Positions 36,591 to 46,006 of a stretch of 64,000 nucleotides of DNA are shown here, one piece after another. Made by a program: the position numbers and the translations under genes. Origin of the DNA: Acidobacteriota bacterium (GTDB taxonomy: Bacteria > Acidobacteriota > Terriglobia > Bryobacterales > Bryobacteraceae); contig JAFDVS010000035.1 of the NCBI GenBank assembly GCA_018268935.1, positions 1 to 64,000 of the forward strand, given 5' to 3'. Position 1 is the stretch's first letter. Every line of letters starts with the position of its first letter. The notes under the pieces are model-generated. The model had not been told where the DNA came from. It saw only the letters and a program-made list of their open reading frames with translations, and did no database searches.

Positions 36591-39221
36591 ATGAGTGTAG
36601 CGGTTGCTGAAATCGCCAATCTGGCTGCGGAGAGTGGAAAACCTGCCGAAACCCTCATGAATGTGGTCGCGCTCATCGCGCGCCGCTTTGAAGTGGAGGT
36701 CTGTTCCGCCTACCTGCTGGAACCCGATCGCGCCAAACTGGTGCTGGCCGCCACCGTCGGCTTGCGCCCCCAATGCATTGGGACTCTGCGCCTCGCACTC
36801 AGCGAAGGCCTGACGGGACTCGTGGCCGAAGAGGTTCGTCCCGTCGCCGTGGCCCAGGTCAAGACGCATCCCCGCTTCAAGTATTTTCGCGAAGCCGGTG
36901 AAGACGACTTCCAGTCCTTTCTCGGCGTGCCCGTCATCGACCGCGGTGTGCTGCAAGGCGCTTTGGTCGTGCAGACCAAAGACGTGCGCCACTTCGGGGA
37001 CGCCGAGGTGCGCACGCTCGTCGACGCCGCGGCAGAGATGGCCCCCGTCATCAGTGAGGCCCGCACCCTCGATCGCTTCATCGCACCCGCGCAGGAACGC
37101 CTCTGGTCGCTCGCCCGTAACCTCCGCTGGAGTTGGGATCCCGATACCACCAGCCTCTTCCGCGATCTCGACCCCGTCCGCTGGAATGAGCTCAATCACA
37201 ATCCCATCGCGCTGCTTTCTGAGATGCCGCTGGCTTTGATCGAAAGGCGCGCCACGGAGTTGATGCTCCACAGCCGCATCAACTTCGCCTACCGCCGCCA
37301 GCGCGAGTACCTCGATGGCGACCGCACCTGGGGAGCCACGCACGCCGGTGTGCTGCGCCCCCGGCCCGTCGGTTATTTCTCCGCCGAGTTCGGTCTGCAC
37401 GAATCGTTCCCCATCTACTCCGGTGGCTTGGGCGTGCTTGCCGGCGATCATATAAAAAGTGCTTCGGATCTGGATATCCCATTGGTCGGCGTCGGGCTCT
37501 TCTACGGACAGGGCTACTTCCGCCAATCGCTCGATGGTGGCGGCTGGCAGCGCGAAGAGTATCTCCCCACCGACATCAATCACACACCCATGGAGCCCGC
37601 CATCGGGGCCGACGGCACCCCTGTCACGGTGGAGTTGCAAACCCGCGGCGGTACCCTGCGCGCCAAGGTCTGGCGCATCAAAGTCGGCCGTTGCGATTTG
37701 CTGCTCCTCGATTCCAACGTCGAAGGCAATGCCCCCGAAGATCGCCAGTTGACTTCGCGCCTCTACGGCGGCGATGGCCGCGTGCGCATCCGGCAGGAAC
37801 TGCTGCTGGGCGTGGGTGGATTCCGTGCCCTCCAGGCCATGGGCATTACCCCCGGCGTCCTTCATTTGAATGAGGGACACAGCGGCTTCGCCGTGCTCGA
37901 AGCCATCCGCTGCCGCATGCAGGAAGAAGGAATCGGCTTTGACCAGGCCGCGCCCAAAGTATCGCGCGAAGTGATCTTCACCACGCACACACCCGTCCCT
38001 GCCGGCCATGACCGTTTCCATCGCGACCTGGTGGAAGAACACCTCGGCCCCTTGCGCGAACAGTTGGGCCTCTCCCACGACGGCCTCATGGCGCTCGGCC
38101 GCGAGCATGCCCATCATCACGATGAGGAATTCTGCATGACCGTGCTCGGCCTCAAACTCTCCCGCCGCGCCAATGCCGTCTCCGCCTTGCATGGCGAAGT
38201 CTCGCGCGCCATGTGGACCGGCCTCTTCCCCGGCCGCCGCGAAGACGCCGTGCCCATCGGCCACATCACCAATGGTGTCCACGTGCCCACCTGGCTCGCC
38301 CCGCAAATGTCCCGCCTCTATGACCGCCACTTAGGTACCGAATGGCAGGCGCGCAGCGGCCAATCCAGCATCTGGGAAGGCATTGAGAGCGTCGATGACG
38401 CCGAACTGTGGGAAACGCACCTTGGCTTGAAATCGCGCTTGATTGAATTCGTGCGCAGCCGCGCCATTGAGCAGTCGCGCAAACGCGGCGAGCCCGAAGA
38501 CCGAATCCAACGGCTGAAGAAAGTGCTCAGCCCCGATGCCCTCACCATCGGTTTCGCCCGCCGCTTCGCCACCTACAAACGCGCGAATCTAGTCTTGAAC
38601 GACCTGGAGCAATTCGCCTCCATGGTCAACAATCCCAAGATGCCCGTCCAGTTCGTCTTCTCCGGCAAAGCCCATCCCCGCGATGAACCCGGCAAGCGCG
38701 TGCTCCAGCAGATTGCCGAGTTGATGCGCGACCCGCGCTTTGCCGACAAGATTGTCTTCGTCGAAGACTACGACATCAACGTCGGCCGCCACCTCGTGCA
38801 GGGCGTCGATGTCTGGCTGAACAATCCGCGCCGTCCGCTCGAAGCCTCCGGCACCAGCGGCCAGAAAGTCGTCCTCAACGGCGGCTTGAATCTCTCGGTG
38901 CTCGATGGCTGGTGGGCCGAGGCCTATGACGGCTTGAACGGCTTCGCCATCGGCAAGGGGCGCACCCATTCCAACCTCGACGTGCACGACCGCAAAGATG
39001 GCGACGATCTCTATCGCACACTGCGCGATGAAGTGATCCCGCTCTACTACCAGCGCGACCACGATGGATTGCCGCGCGGCTGGATTAAGCGCATGAAACG
39101 CACCATCCGCACCCTCGGCTGGCGCTTCAATGCCGACCGCATGGTGATGGACTATACCCGCAAATGCTATGTGCCGGCCGCTGGCGGCACTTCCAGCGAC
39201 ATGAGCCAGACGCTCTGCTAG
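36591..39221 (+). CDS. glgP: Alpha-glucan phosphorylase with N-terminal GAF domain
   Basis: 876 residues from ATG 36591, with AAGGAG 5 bp upstream. Residues about 10-165 are a GAF domain closely resembling the one at the N-terminus of PtsP, the nitrogen PTS enzyme I (VEVCSAYLLEPDR, LSEGLTGLVAEE, HPRFKYFREAGEDDFQSFLG, VLQGALVVQ). The rest is a short-type GT35 alpha-glucan phosphorylase (SAEFGLHESFPIYSGGLG, THTPVPAGHDRF, ITNGVHVPTW, FARRFATYKRANL). The PLP-Lys motif is GTSGQKVVLNGGLNLS (Lys near 758), with Gln where Met is more usual. It releases glucose-1-phosphate from glycogen-like glucans; the GAF part may make this responsive to a small molecule. Confidence 0.93.
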   Translation: MSVAVAEIANLAAESGKPAETLMNVVALIARRFEVEVCSAYLLEPDRAKLVLAATVGLRPQCIGTLRLALSEGLTGLVAEEVRPVAVAQVKTHPRFKYFREAGEDDFQSFLGVPVIDRGVLQGALVVQTKDVRHFGDAEVRTLVDAAAEMAPVISEARTLDRFIAPAQERLWSLARNLRWSWDPDTTSLFRDLDPVRWNELNHNPIALLSEMPLALIERRATELMLHSRINFAYRRQREYLDGDRTWGATHAGVLRPRPVGYFSAEFGLHESFPIYSGGLGVLAGDHIKSASDLDIPLVGVGLFYGQGYFRQSLDGGGWQREEYLPTDINHTPMEPAIGADGTPVTVELQTRGGTLRAKVWRIKVGRCDLLLLDSNVEGNAPEDRQLTSRLYGGDGRVRIRQELLLGVGGFRALQAMGITPGVLHLNEGHSGFAVLEAIRCRMQEEGIGFDQAAPKVSREVIFTTHTPVPAGHDRFHRDLVEEHLGPLREQLGLSHDGLMALGREHAHHHDEEFCMTVLGLKLSRRANAVSALHGEVSRAMWTGLFPGRREDAVPIGHITNGVHVPTWLAPQMSRLYDRHLGTEWQARSGQSSIWEGIESVDDAELWETHLGLKSRLIEFVRSRAIEQSRKRGEPEDRIQRLKKVLSPDALTIGFARRFATYKRANLVLNDLEQFASMVNNPKMPVQFVFSGKAHPRDEPGKRVLQQIAELMRDPRFADKIVFVEDYDINVGRHLVQGVDVWLNNPRRPLEASGTSGQKVVLNGGLNLSVLDGWWAEAYDGLNGFAIGKGRTHSNLDVHDRKDGDDLYRTLRDEVIPLYYQRDHDGLPRGWIKRMKRTIRTLGWRFNADRMVMDYTRKCYVPAAGGTSSDMSQTLC

Positions 39222-40207
39222 CGCCTGGTCCCGGGCACCGGCACTTCCACCTGGTAAACGCCCTTGCCCGCCGTTACATAAAGCGTCTTCATGTCCTTCC
39301 CGCCGAACGCGCAGTTGGTGATCGTATCCTCCGGGATCGGAATAAATCGGATCAGCTTGCCGTCAGGCGAAAAAACATGAATGCCGCATTTTGTATCGAG
39401 CGTCTCACTCGATCCGCGCTTCTGGTGCAGCCCGGCCGCCGCGTGCAGGTTCCCTCCGGAATCCATGCACAATCCGTCCGCCGATCGCCCCGGCGAAAAA
39501 TTATGAAACACGCGCATGTTCTTCACTGAGCCATCCGCCTGCAGATCGTAGGCTCGCAGCATCCGCGCGCCGCCTTCCGCCTGGTTCGCTTCTACCAGAT
39601 ACAGCGTCTTGTCGTCCGGTGAAATGGCAATGCCGTTGGGCCGCTGGATCTCCGGCCTCGTCAGCAGCCGCGTCAGTTTCTTGTCCGAGTCGATGCGGTA
39701 CACCGCCCCGCCGGAAAGATCGGTGAAGTAGATCCGGTCCTTCGAATCGTAGGTCACATCGTTCGGCCCGTCGAACGGTTGCCCCTGGTAGTTGTCCGCC
39801 AGCACTTCGATTTCCCCGGTCTTTAGATTCGTCCGCGTGACCCGAGGCTTCGGCTTGCGCGCGAAGTAAGGACTCTTCGCGTTCGACGACGCGCCTTCAC
39901 ACGCAATCAGCCGTTCCTGCGTGTCGAACACCAGGCCGTTGGCATTGTTCGACGGATCGCGAAAAATGCTGAGCTTCCCGTCCGGCGCCATCTTCAGAAT
40001 CTGTTGGTGGATGTGCTCGGTGAAGTATATGTTGCCGTCTTTATCCGCGGTGGGCCCTTCCGTGAAGGCCGTAATGCTGGCCGCGGTGGCTTCCAGGTTC
40101 GGAACGGTTTCGGTGATGTGTCGGGCAGCGGCGGCAGTCGAGGTGGGTGTCGAGCTCTGAGTGCAGGCAATCAGGAACAGACCGGTGGGCAGCAGCAGGA
40201 ATCGCAT
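39218..40207 (-). CDS. SMP-30/gluconolactonase-like lipoprotein
   Basis: About 329 residues. A lipoprotein signal (RFLLLPTGLFLIACTQ) has the Cys lipobox after ATG 40207. A six-bladed SGL propeller follows: AFTEGPTADKDGNIYFTEH, NGLVFDTQERLIACEG, FDGPNDVTYDSKDRIYFTDL and RPNGIAISPDDKTLYL. Family members are metal-dependent lactonases; the conserved Glu, Asn and Asp residues (EGP, GPNDV, SADG) are present. It is convergent with glgP, overlapping by 4 bp. Confidence 0.88.
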   Translation of the reverse strand: MRFLLLPTGLFLIACTQSSTPTSTAAAARHITETVPNLEATAASITAFTEGPTADKDGNIYFTEHIHQQILKMAPDGKLSIFRDPSNNANGLVFDTQERLIACEGASSNAKSPYFARKPKPRVTRTNLKTGEIEVLADNYQGQPFDGPNDVTYDSKDRIYFTDLSGGAVYRIDSDKKLTRLLTRPEIQRPNGIAISPDDKTLYLVEANQAEGGARMLRAYDLQADGSVKNMRVFHNFSPGRSADGLCMDSGGNLHAAAGLHQKRGSSETLDTKCGIHVFSPDGKLIRFIPIPEDTITNCAFGGKDMKTLYVTAGKGVYQVEVPVPGTRR

Positions 40208-40261
40208 GCGGTGGAGTATATCAAGCGGAAGCCCCACCGCATGCGCTCCAGTGGAGGAAGG

Positions 40262-41089
40262 TTACATCTTTTTCGCTTGCACCACGAACGTCGTCCCAGG
40301 ATCGGTTTCAAGGAAGCTCACTCGATCGCCACTCGCCGCGACCGTCCCGTTGAAGTGAAACCCGACCACATCGAACGTCATGTTGAAGTTGCAATCCTGC
40401 GTGAACGTGTACACCCCGGTCAGGTTGAGTGGTTGCGGATCGATGATGCCGTTGGCGCTGCGCACGGCGGTCAGCCGGAAACGGCCGTTCGTGTCAAAAG
40501 CAACGGTTCCAACACCCGCTAGTGCACCGGCTGCCGGCGGCGGAACAGTGGGTGGCCCCGCGAATCCCTCGGAAATGAAGCCGTACACGCCACGTGTCAG
40601 CCCGATGCGGCACGAATTGGGCCGGCCGCGTTCAAAGAAGTCGTCATCGTCGTTGCGGCGCGGTGCGTTTTGCAGCAGCGCGGCCCCCGCGGCGATCACA
40701 CCCGGCGTGGTCTGTATCACCAGCAACTCGCGTGCCCCATCCACAATGGACGCATAGAAAGTAGCGCCATTCTCCAATGTGGAGACAAAGGTGCAATCCG
40801 GGCGCACGGTGTACGTTCCTTTCACCGGTGGAAGGGCCTGCGTCAGCCCGTTGAACGTGGCGCTGGCGGTAAGCACCACTCCTCCGCGGCCGTCATACAC
40901 CGCTGTGCCGAGGCTTGCGAATGGCCCTTGCAGCGGAGCCGGCACGGGCGATCCCGCCACCGTGAATCCTTTGGCTGTGAAGGCGTAGCTACCGCGCAGC
41001 GTCGTGTTGTTGCAGCGCGGAGCGAAGTTGCTTTGAGCGGCGGCGCTCAGTGCGCACACGCCGAGTACGAACATGGTCTTGGCAATCAT
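40262..41089 (-). CDS. Secreted protein with two related beta-rich repeats
   Basis: 275 residues. A signal peptide (AKTMFVLGVCALSAAAQ) precedes two copies of a domain of about 110 residues. The first has CNNTTLRGSYAFTAKGF, LGTAVYDGRGG and GTYTVRPDCTF. The second has CRIGLTRGVYGFISEGF, VGTVAFDTNGRF and GVYTFTQDCNF. An Asp/Arg-rich spacer (RRNDDDDFFERGR) separates them. I do not recognise a named function. A duplication within one gene is the clear feature. Confidence 0.7.
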   Translation of the reverse strand: MIAKTMFVLGVCALSAAAQSNFAPRCNNTTLRGSYAFTAKGFTVAGSPVPAPLQGPFASLGTAVYDGRGGVVLTASATFNGLTQALPPVKGTYTVRPDCTFVSTLENGATFYASIVDGARELLVIQTTPGVIAAGAALLQNAPRRNDDDDFFERGRPNSCRIGLTRGVYGFISEGFAGPPTVPPPAAGALAGVGTVAFDTNGRFRLTAVRSANGIIDPQPLNLTGVYTFTQDCNFNMTFDVVGFHFNGTVAASGDRVSFLETDPGTTFVVQAKKM

Positions 41090-41409
41090 GAATGGATCTC
41101 CGAATCGCGGCGGCGTTCCTGCCGCGCCGATTGTTTGGTTGTGTTTGATTCACCGCGCGGATTTCGCGGCGGCATTCAACTATACGGGGCCTGCACGCGT
41201 CCTGGATTCGGATACTTGGAAATTTTTGACCGCGCGCCCTATTACGCCGGCACGCACTTCGAATCGCCCCGTCGAAGGGCGCATGAGCCGCTACGCCAAG
41301 GCCATCATCGGCGCATGGGGGCAGGGAATCAGTGTCATCGTTCGCCTTCCGGCCGGCCACTCCGCGCCTCACTCAAACATCGCCGCCCACCAGGGCGTTT
41401 GATGTTACC
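41090..41409. other. Intergenic stretch with no recognised gene
   Basis: About 320 bp between divergent genes. Short frames exist (for example a plus-strand frame ending at 41402), but none has a signal peptide, a ribosome site or a familiar motif. It probably holds the promoters of both neighbours; no clear -35/-10 pair was found. Confidence 0.4.
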
Positions 41410-43539
41410 ATGAGCCCCATTGGCATGAATCAGCTCCTCGCCCTCCTTTTGCCGGCGATCGCCTTGGCCTTTCCCGCAATGGCCCAGTCCCCGCGTGGAT
41501 TCCCCGCCGATTGGGGCAAACAATTACGCCAATGGGAGGAAAAAGCGCGGGCGATTCCCGAAGCCGCGCGAATTCGCGGATACATGCAGCGCATGTCCGC
41601 CGAGCCCCATCACGCCGGATCACCCGGCTCCCGCGCTGTCGCCGAGTATGCCGCCGGCCTCCTCAAGGAATGGGGCCTCGATACGAGGATCGAAATCTTC
41701 GAAGCGCTGCTGCCTTATCCCGCAACGCGAGTCGTCGAAATGGTGGAGCCCGTGCGCTTCCGCGCCAAACTCCAGGAGCCCGTCGTCGCCGGCGACCCCG
41801 ATTCCGGCGATAGCCGGCAACTCCCCACCTACAACGCCTATTCTGGCTCCGGCGATGTCACCGCGCCATTGATCTACGTCAACTACGGAGTCCCCGAAGA
41901 CTATGCCCACTTGAAACGTATGGGCGTCGATGTGAAAGGCAAAATCGTCATCGCCCGCTATGGAAAAAGCTGGCGTGGCACGAAGCCCAAAGTGGCCGCC
42001 GAAAACGGAGCAGTAGGCTGCATCATCTATTCCGACCCGCGCGACGACGGCTATTTCCAGGGCGACGTCTACCCCGCCGGCCCGTTCCGCCCACCGCATG
42101 GAGTGCAACGCGGCAGTGTCATGGATATGCCAATCATGGTGGGCGATCCCCTATCGCCCGGCTGGGCCTCCGAGCCCGGATCGAAGCGCCTCAAGCTCGA
42201 AGACGCGGCCACGCTCATGAAGATCCCCGTGCTCCCCATGTCCTATGACGACGCTGCCGAGCTGCTCAAGGAACTGCGAGGCCCCGTGGCCCCCGAGAAC
42301 TGGCGCGGCGCACTCGGGCTCACGTATCACATCGGGCCGGGACCGGCCAAAGTCCGCATCAAGCTCGACTTCGACAACACGACCAAGCCGCTCTATAACG
42401 TCATCGCCACCATCCCCGGCGCGGAGTTCCCCGAACAACGCGTCCTCTACGGCAACCATCACGATGCCTGGGTCAACGGCGCCAGCGATCCTTTAAGCGG
42501 CGCCTCGGCCCTTCTTGAAACCGCGCGCACGCTCGCCGCCCTGCGCAAAGCCGGCTGGACCCCGCGCCGCACCGTCCAACTGGCTCTCTGGGACGGCGAG
42601 GAATTCGGCTTGATCGGCTCCACCGAGTGGGTCGAGAAGCATCAGGCGGACCTCGAAAAAAACCTCGTCGCCTATGTCAACTCCGATGCCACCGGAAAGG
42701 GACGAATCGGCGCTTCCGGATCGCATTCCCTCGAATCCTTCGTCAAGGAACTGCTGTCGGAAGTGAACGACCCTGTCAGTGGAAAGCCCCTCATCGAAGG
42801 CTCGCGCGCGGGCCGCGACGCAGGCCCCGGCGGTGATCCCTTCCGCCTCGGCTCGCTCGGCGCAGGCTCCGATTATGTCGCCTTCATTGACCATGCCGGC
42901 ATTGCTTCGCTCAATTTCGGCTTCAGCGGCGATGCCGGCGGAGGAGTATATCACTCAATTTATGATAGCTTTTTCTGGTATACGCGATTTTCTGACGGAG
43001 ATTTTACTTATGGTCGTACATTTAGCGGATTAAATACGATGCTCCTGATGCGCCTCGCCGATTCCGCCCTCGTCCCCTTTGAATTCACCGCCCTCCACAA
43101 GACCGTGGAACGCTTTTGGGGCGAGATCGCCAAGGACGCCGGCCGCGACTTGGAAAAACTCGACGCCCGGGAACTGCAATCGGAATTGGGAAAGCTCGCC
43201 GCCTCCGCCAAGGCGTTCGAAGCCGAGTACCAGGCTGCCCTCAAGCGCTGGAACACGCCCACAAAGGAAAAGGTGGCCGCCGCCAACGCCGCCATCTACC
43301 GCACCGAACGCACCCTGCTGGCCCACGCCGGATTGCCCGGCCGCCCCTGGTACAGGCATCAGTTGTACGCCCCGGGTCAGTACACCGGCTACAGCGTGAA
43401 AACACTCCCCGGCATTCGCGAAGCGGCCGAGGCAAAGCGCTGGCAGGAAGCCAACGCCCAGGCAAAAGAGGTGTCCAAGGCCCTTCGCGCACTCAGCGCC
43501 GAACTGGCGCGCATCACCGCACTCCTACGAGGATTGTGA
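41410..43539 (+). CDS. M28 family zinc peptidase (glutamate carboxypeptidase II-like)
   Basis: About 709 residues. The signal peptide is NQLLALLLPAIALAFPAMAQ (ATG 41425 is an alternative start). A PA-type insert (about 140-290) is followed by the M28 core with its zinc ligands and catalytic residue: GNHHDAW, GASDPLSGAS, WDGEEFGLIG, NSDATGKG and YHSIYDS. The C-terminal helical dimerisation domain follows. This layout is that of NAALADase/GCPII proteins, which trim acidic residues from peptides. The segment 42949-43038 has unusual base composition. The 3' end overlaps fliJ tail-to-tail by 15 bp. Confidence 0.93.
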   Translation: MSPIGMNQLLALLLPAIALAFPAMAQSPRGFPADWGKQLRQWEEKARAIPEAARIRGYMQRMSAEPHHAGSPGSRAVAEYAAGLLKEWGLDTRIEIFEALLPYPATRVVEMVEPVRFRAKLQEPVVAGDPDSGDSRQLPTYNAYSGSGDVTAPLIYVNYGVPEDYAHLKRMGVDVKGKIVIARYGKSWRGTKPKVAAENGAVGCIIYSDPRDDGYFQGDVYPAGPFRPPHGVQRGSVMDMPIMVGDPLSPGWASEPGSKRLKLEDAATLMKIPVLPMSYDDAAELLKELRGPVAPENWRGALGLTYHIGPGPAKVRIKLDFDNTTKPLYNVIATIPGAEFPEQRVLYGNHHDAWVNGASDPLSGASALLETARTLAALRKAGWTPRRTVQLALWDGEEFGLIGSTEWVEKHQADLEKNLVAYVNSDATGKGRIGASGSHSLESFVKELLSEVNDPVSGKPLIEGSRAGRDAGPGGDPFRLGSLGAGSDYVAFIDHAGIASLNFGFSGDAGGGVYHSIYDSFFWYTRFSDGDFTYGRTFSGLNTMLLMRLADSALVPFEFTALHKTVERFWGEIAKDAGRDLEKLDARELQSELGKLAASAKAFEAEYQAALKRWNTPTKEKVAAANAAIYRTERTLLAHAGLPGRPWYRHQLYAPGQYTGYSVKTLPGIREAAEAKRWQEANAQAKEVSKALRALSAELARITALLRGL
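42949..43038 (+). other. AT-rich 90-bp patch inside the M28 peptidase gene
   Basis: Thirty consecutive codons (TAT at 42949 to ACG at 43036) contain only 31 G/C of 90 bases by hand count, about 34 percent. They use TTT, TAT, ATT, TTA, AAT and ACT codons that the rest of the gene avoids. The encoded sequence is normal for the family (YHSIYDSFFWYTRF), including a zinc-binding His, so the shift is almost entirely synonymous. Confidence 0.7.
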
Positions 43540-43968
43540 GCGGGCGCGCTTGGACAGAAATAGCTCCGTGGCCTCGGCTTCCAACTCCCGTTCGAATTGC
43601 TGCTGCCATTCACCCAGCCGCCGCTGCTTCAACTTCTCGATCAGCCGGTAGTCGCGCATCGCTGTCATCAGTAACTGGCGCTGCCGCGTAATCGCCTGCT
43701 GTGTCTCGGCGATGGCCGTATGCAGCCGCCGCTTCTGATGATCCAGCGCCCGCAGGTATCCATCCAGCGCCGCCAGGTCCGCCGCCTCCAGGCTTTTCAC
43801 CCGCAGCAGATCCGCCTCCGACCGCGCCCGGTCGCGCGCCGTGTCCTCCAGCGCCTGCTGCAATTGCCCTTCGCGCAACAGCAATTCGTCCAGCCGGGCC
43901 TGCTCCGTCTCCATCTGGCGCTTGCGCCAGTCGAGGGCCGTTTGCAGGTGGAATTGAAAGCGTTTCAT
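43525..43968 (-). CDS. fliJ: Flagellar export chaperone FliJ
   Basis: 147 residues, almost entirely charged coiled coil (QTALDWRKRQMETEQARLDE at the start, YRLIEKLKQRRLGEWQQQF in the second half), the FliJ pattern. FliJ binds the FliI ATPase and helps escort export substrates. It overlaps fliI by four bases (ATGA) and is the last gene of the flagellar block. Its end overlaps the M28 peptidase gene by 15 bp. The call rests on position and coiled-coil layout, since FliJ is poorly conserved. Confidence 0.82.
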   Translation of the reverse strand: MKRFQFHLQTALDWRKRQMETEQARLDELLLREGQLQQALEDTARDRARSEADLLRVKSLEAADLAALDGYLRALDHQKRRLHTAIAETQQAITRQRQLLMTAMRDYRLIEKLKQRRLGEWQQQFERELEAEATELFLSKRARSQSS

Positions 43969-45287
43969 GGCGCCAGCAACGCAGCCAGTTGTTCCAGTTT
44001 CGCCAGTGTCTCCTCACGGCTCGATTTCGCGTGCGCCTCCTGTTTGAGGAAATCGTCCAATTCCTGCCGCGCCCGGATGGCCGCATCGAGCTTCGCATTC
44101 GATCCCGCCGTGTAAGCCCCCAGCAGGATCAGATCCTGCGCCCGCTGGTAGGCGGCCATCGCTTCACGGATCTTCGTCATCGCCTGCTTTTGCGCCGGCG
44201 TGGCCACTTGCGACGCCAGCCGGCTCACCGATTGCAAAATGTCGATGGCCGGATAATGCCCCGCCGCGCCCAAATCGCGTGACAGGATAATGTGTCCATC
44301 CAGAATGGCGCGCACCGCATCGCAAATCGGCTCGTTAAAATCGTCTCCTTCCACCAGCACCGTGAAAAACCCCGTGATCGAGCCCGTCGGAAACGACCCC
44401 GCCCGTTCGAATATCTTCGGCAGAATATGGAACACCGATGGCGTATAGCCTTTCTGACTCGGTGGCTCCCCCGCGGCCAGCCCGATCTCGCGTTGCGCCA
44501 TCGCCAGGCGCGTCACCGAGTCCATCACCATCAGCACATCCGCCCCCTGGTCGCGAAAATATTCGGCGATCGCCAGCGCCACGAAACAGGCGCGGATGCG
44601 CAGCGGCGCCGGCCGGTCACTGGTGGCCACCACCAATACCGAGCGCGCCAATCCTTCCGGCCCCAGTTCCTGCTCAATGAACCCGCGCACTTCGCGATTG
44701 CGTTCCCCGATCAGCGCGATCACCGTGACATCGGCGAAGTTATGCCGTGACATGGAACCGAGCAACGTGCTCTTGCCGACTCCCGATCCCCCAAACAGTC
44801 CGATACGTTGCCCTTTCCCGCAGGGCAGCAGGCTGTCGATGGCGCGGATTCCCGTCACCAGAGGCTCGCGGATCGGCTCGCGCTCCAATGGGCCCGGCGG
44901 CTGGCGAAACAGTTCATAGCTTTCGCTCGCCTCCACCGCGCCTTTCCCATCCAATGGCTTGCCGAAGCCATCCAATACCCGGCCAAGCAAAGCCGGACCC
45001 ACGCCTACCCGCGCTTCCTGTCCCCGTGCGACGATCCTGTCCCCCAACTGCAGTCCGTCAATCTCCTCCAGAGGCATGGAAAGCACCCGGCCGTCGCGGA
45101 AGCCGATCACCTGCATCCGAATCCGCCTCCCGCTGGAGGTGACCACGTCGCAGAAGTCGCCAATCGCCGCCGCCGGACCCGCCGATTCCACCAGCAGGCC
45201 TACCAGCGCCGTCACCGTGCCTGTCCAGCGCACCGGCATTGCTTGCTCCACGGCAGCCAGATAAGGGGAGATATCCACCGCGCTCAA
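43965..45287 (-). CDS. fliI: Flagellar protein export ATPase FliI
   Basis: 440 residues. Walker A is GLFGGSGVGKSTLLG and Walker B lies in GADVLMVMDSVTRLAMAQRE; RAIDSLLPCGKGQR and GSITGFFTVLVEGDD are typical of flagellar and type III export ATPases related to F1 beta. It powers substrate unfolding and export at the basal body. ATGA overlaps join it with fliH upstream and fliJ downstream. Confidence 0.96.
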   Translation of the reverse strand: MSAVDISPYLAAVEQAMPVRWTGTVTALVGLLVESAGPAAAIGDFCDVVTSSGRRIRMQVIGFRDGRVLSMPLEEIDGLQLGDRIVARGQEARVGVGPALLGRVLDGFGKPLDGKGAVEASESYELFRQPPGPLEREPIREPLVTGIRAIDSLLPCGKGQRIGLFGGSGVGKSTLLGSMSRHNFADVTVIALIGERNREVRGFIEQELGPEGLARSVLVVATSDRPAPLRIRACFVALAIAEYFRDQGADVLMVMDSVTRLAMAQREIGLAAGEPPSQKGYTPSVFHILPKIFERAGSFPTGSITGFFTVLVEGDDFNEPICDAVRAILDGHIILSRDLGAAGHYPAIDILQSVSRLASQVATPAQKQAMTKIREAMAAYQRAQDLILLGAYTAGSNAKLDAAIRARQELDDFLKQEAHAKSSREETLAKLEQLAALLAP

Positions 45288-46006
45288 TGTTCTTTCCTCC
45301 GTTCCAGCAAGTCGGCAAAGCCGCGCTCAATTTCCTCCAGTTGCGTTTCCGCGGAGGCGTCCAGTTGCCCACGGTCGCAGTCGAGCAGCAATGCCCCCCG
45401 TTCCAGCGACGGGTCGGGAATCACCTCAATCCTCTGTGGACTTCCGATGCGCCCCAGATAGGCGGCAACCGTTTCCCGGTCTTCCGGCCGCACCCGTATC
45501 CGGCTCGTTTCTCTCATATCCAGGCGCTCGAAAGCCGTGCGCAGCAGCCCGCAAATCGCCTCCGGGTCCACGCTCAACTCGCGCCGCAGAACACGCCGCG
45601 CCATCGCCGTCGCCAGCCGGATCACGTCCTGCTCGGCCTCGCGCCGGATGCGTGAACGCAGCGAGCCGAGCGCCGCCACCGACCGCGTCGCGCTTTCCAT
45701 CGCCGCCTGCCATTTGGCCGTCGCCGCTGCCTCCCCTTCCTCCCGGCCCTTCTGCTGGGCCCTTCGCTCCCGCTCCGGAATGGATTGCTCCACCGTGCGC
45801 AGGCTCTTTTCCAGCCGCAGGTAATCCTCAAGCGGCGGCCCCGGAGGAGGGGCGGGTGGCGCCGGCGCCGGCTCTGCCTGCTGCGCCGTGGCGCCCGCCG
45901 CCTCGTACAGGTGCGTCTCGGCCTCCCCCTCTCCATTCGAAATGAGATTCCAATTGACGGGTGCTGCCTGGCTCGCCTCTCCCCGCCGCAGGATCCTAGA
46001 CGACAT
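45284..46006 (-). CDS. fliH: Flagellar assembly protein FliH
   Basis: 240 residues. A Pro/Ala-rich N-terminus is followed by a helical region (RLEKSLRTVEQSIPERERRA) and a C-terminal domain with RLATAMARRVLRRELSVDPE and FADLLERR, matching the FliH/HrpE/V-ATPase E-like fold. FliH regulates FliI. It overlaps fliG by 11 bp at its start and fliI by 4 bp at its end. Confidence 0.88.
   Translation of the reverse strand: MSSRILRRGEASQAAPVNWNLISNGEGEAETHLYEAAGATAQQAEPAPAPPAPPPGPPLEDYLRLEKSLRTVEQSIPERERRAQQKGREEGEAAATAKWQAAMESATRSVAALGSLRSRIRREAEQDVIRLATAMARRVLRRELSVDPEAICGLLRTAFERLDMRETSRIRVRPEDRETVAAYLGRIGSPQRIEVIPDPSLERGALLLDCDRGQLDASAETQLEEIERGFADLLERRKEH

Noticed and set aside
41073..41402. Plus-strand frame in the gap before the M28 peptidase
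   Set aside because: No ribosome site, no recognisable motif, and it overlaps the start of the divergent secreted-protein gene.
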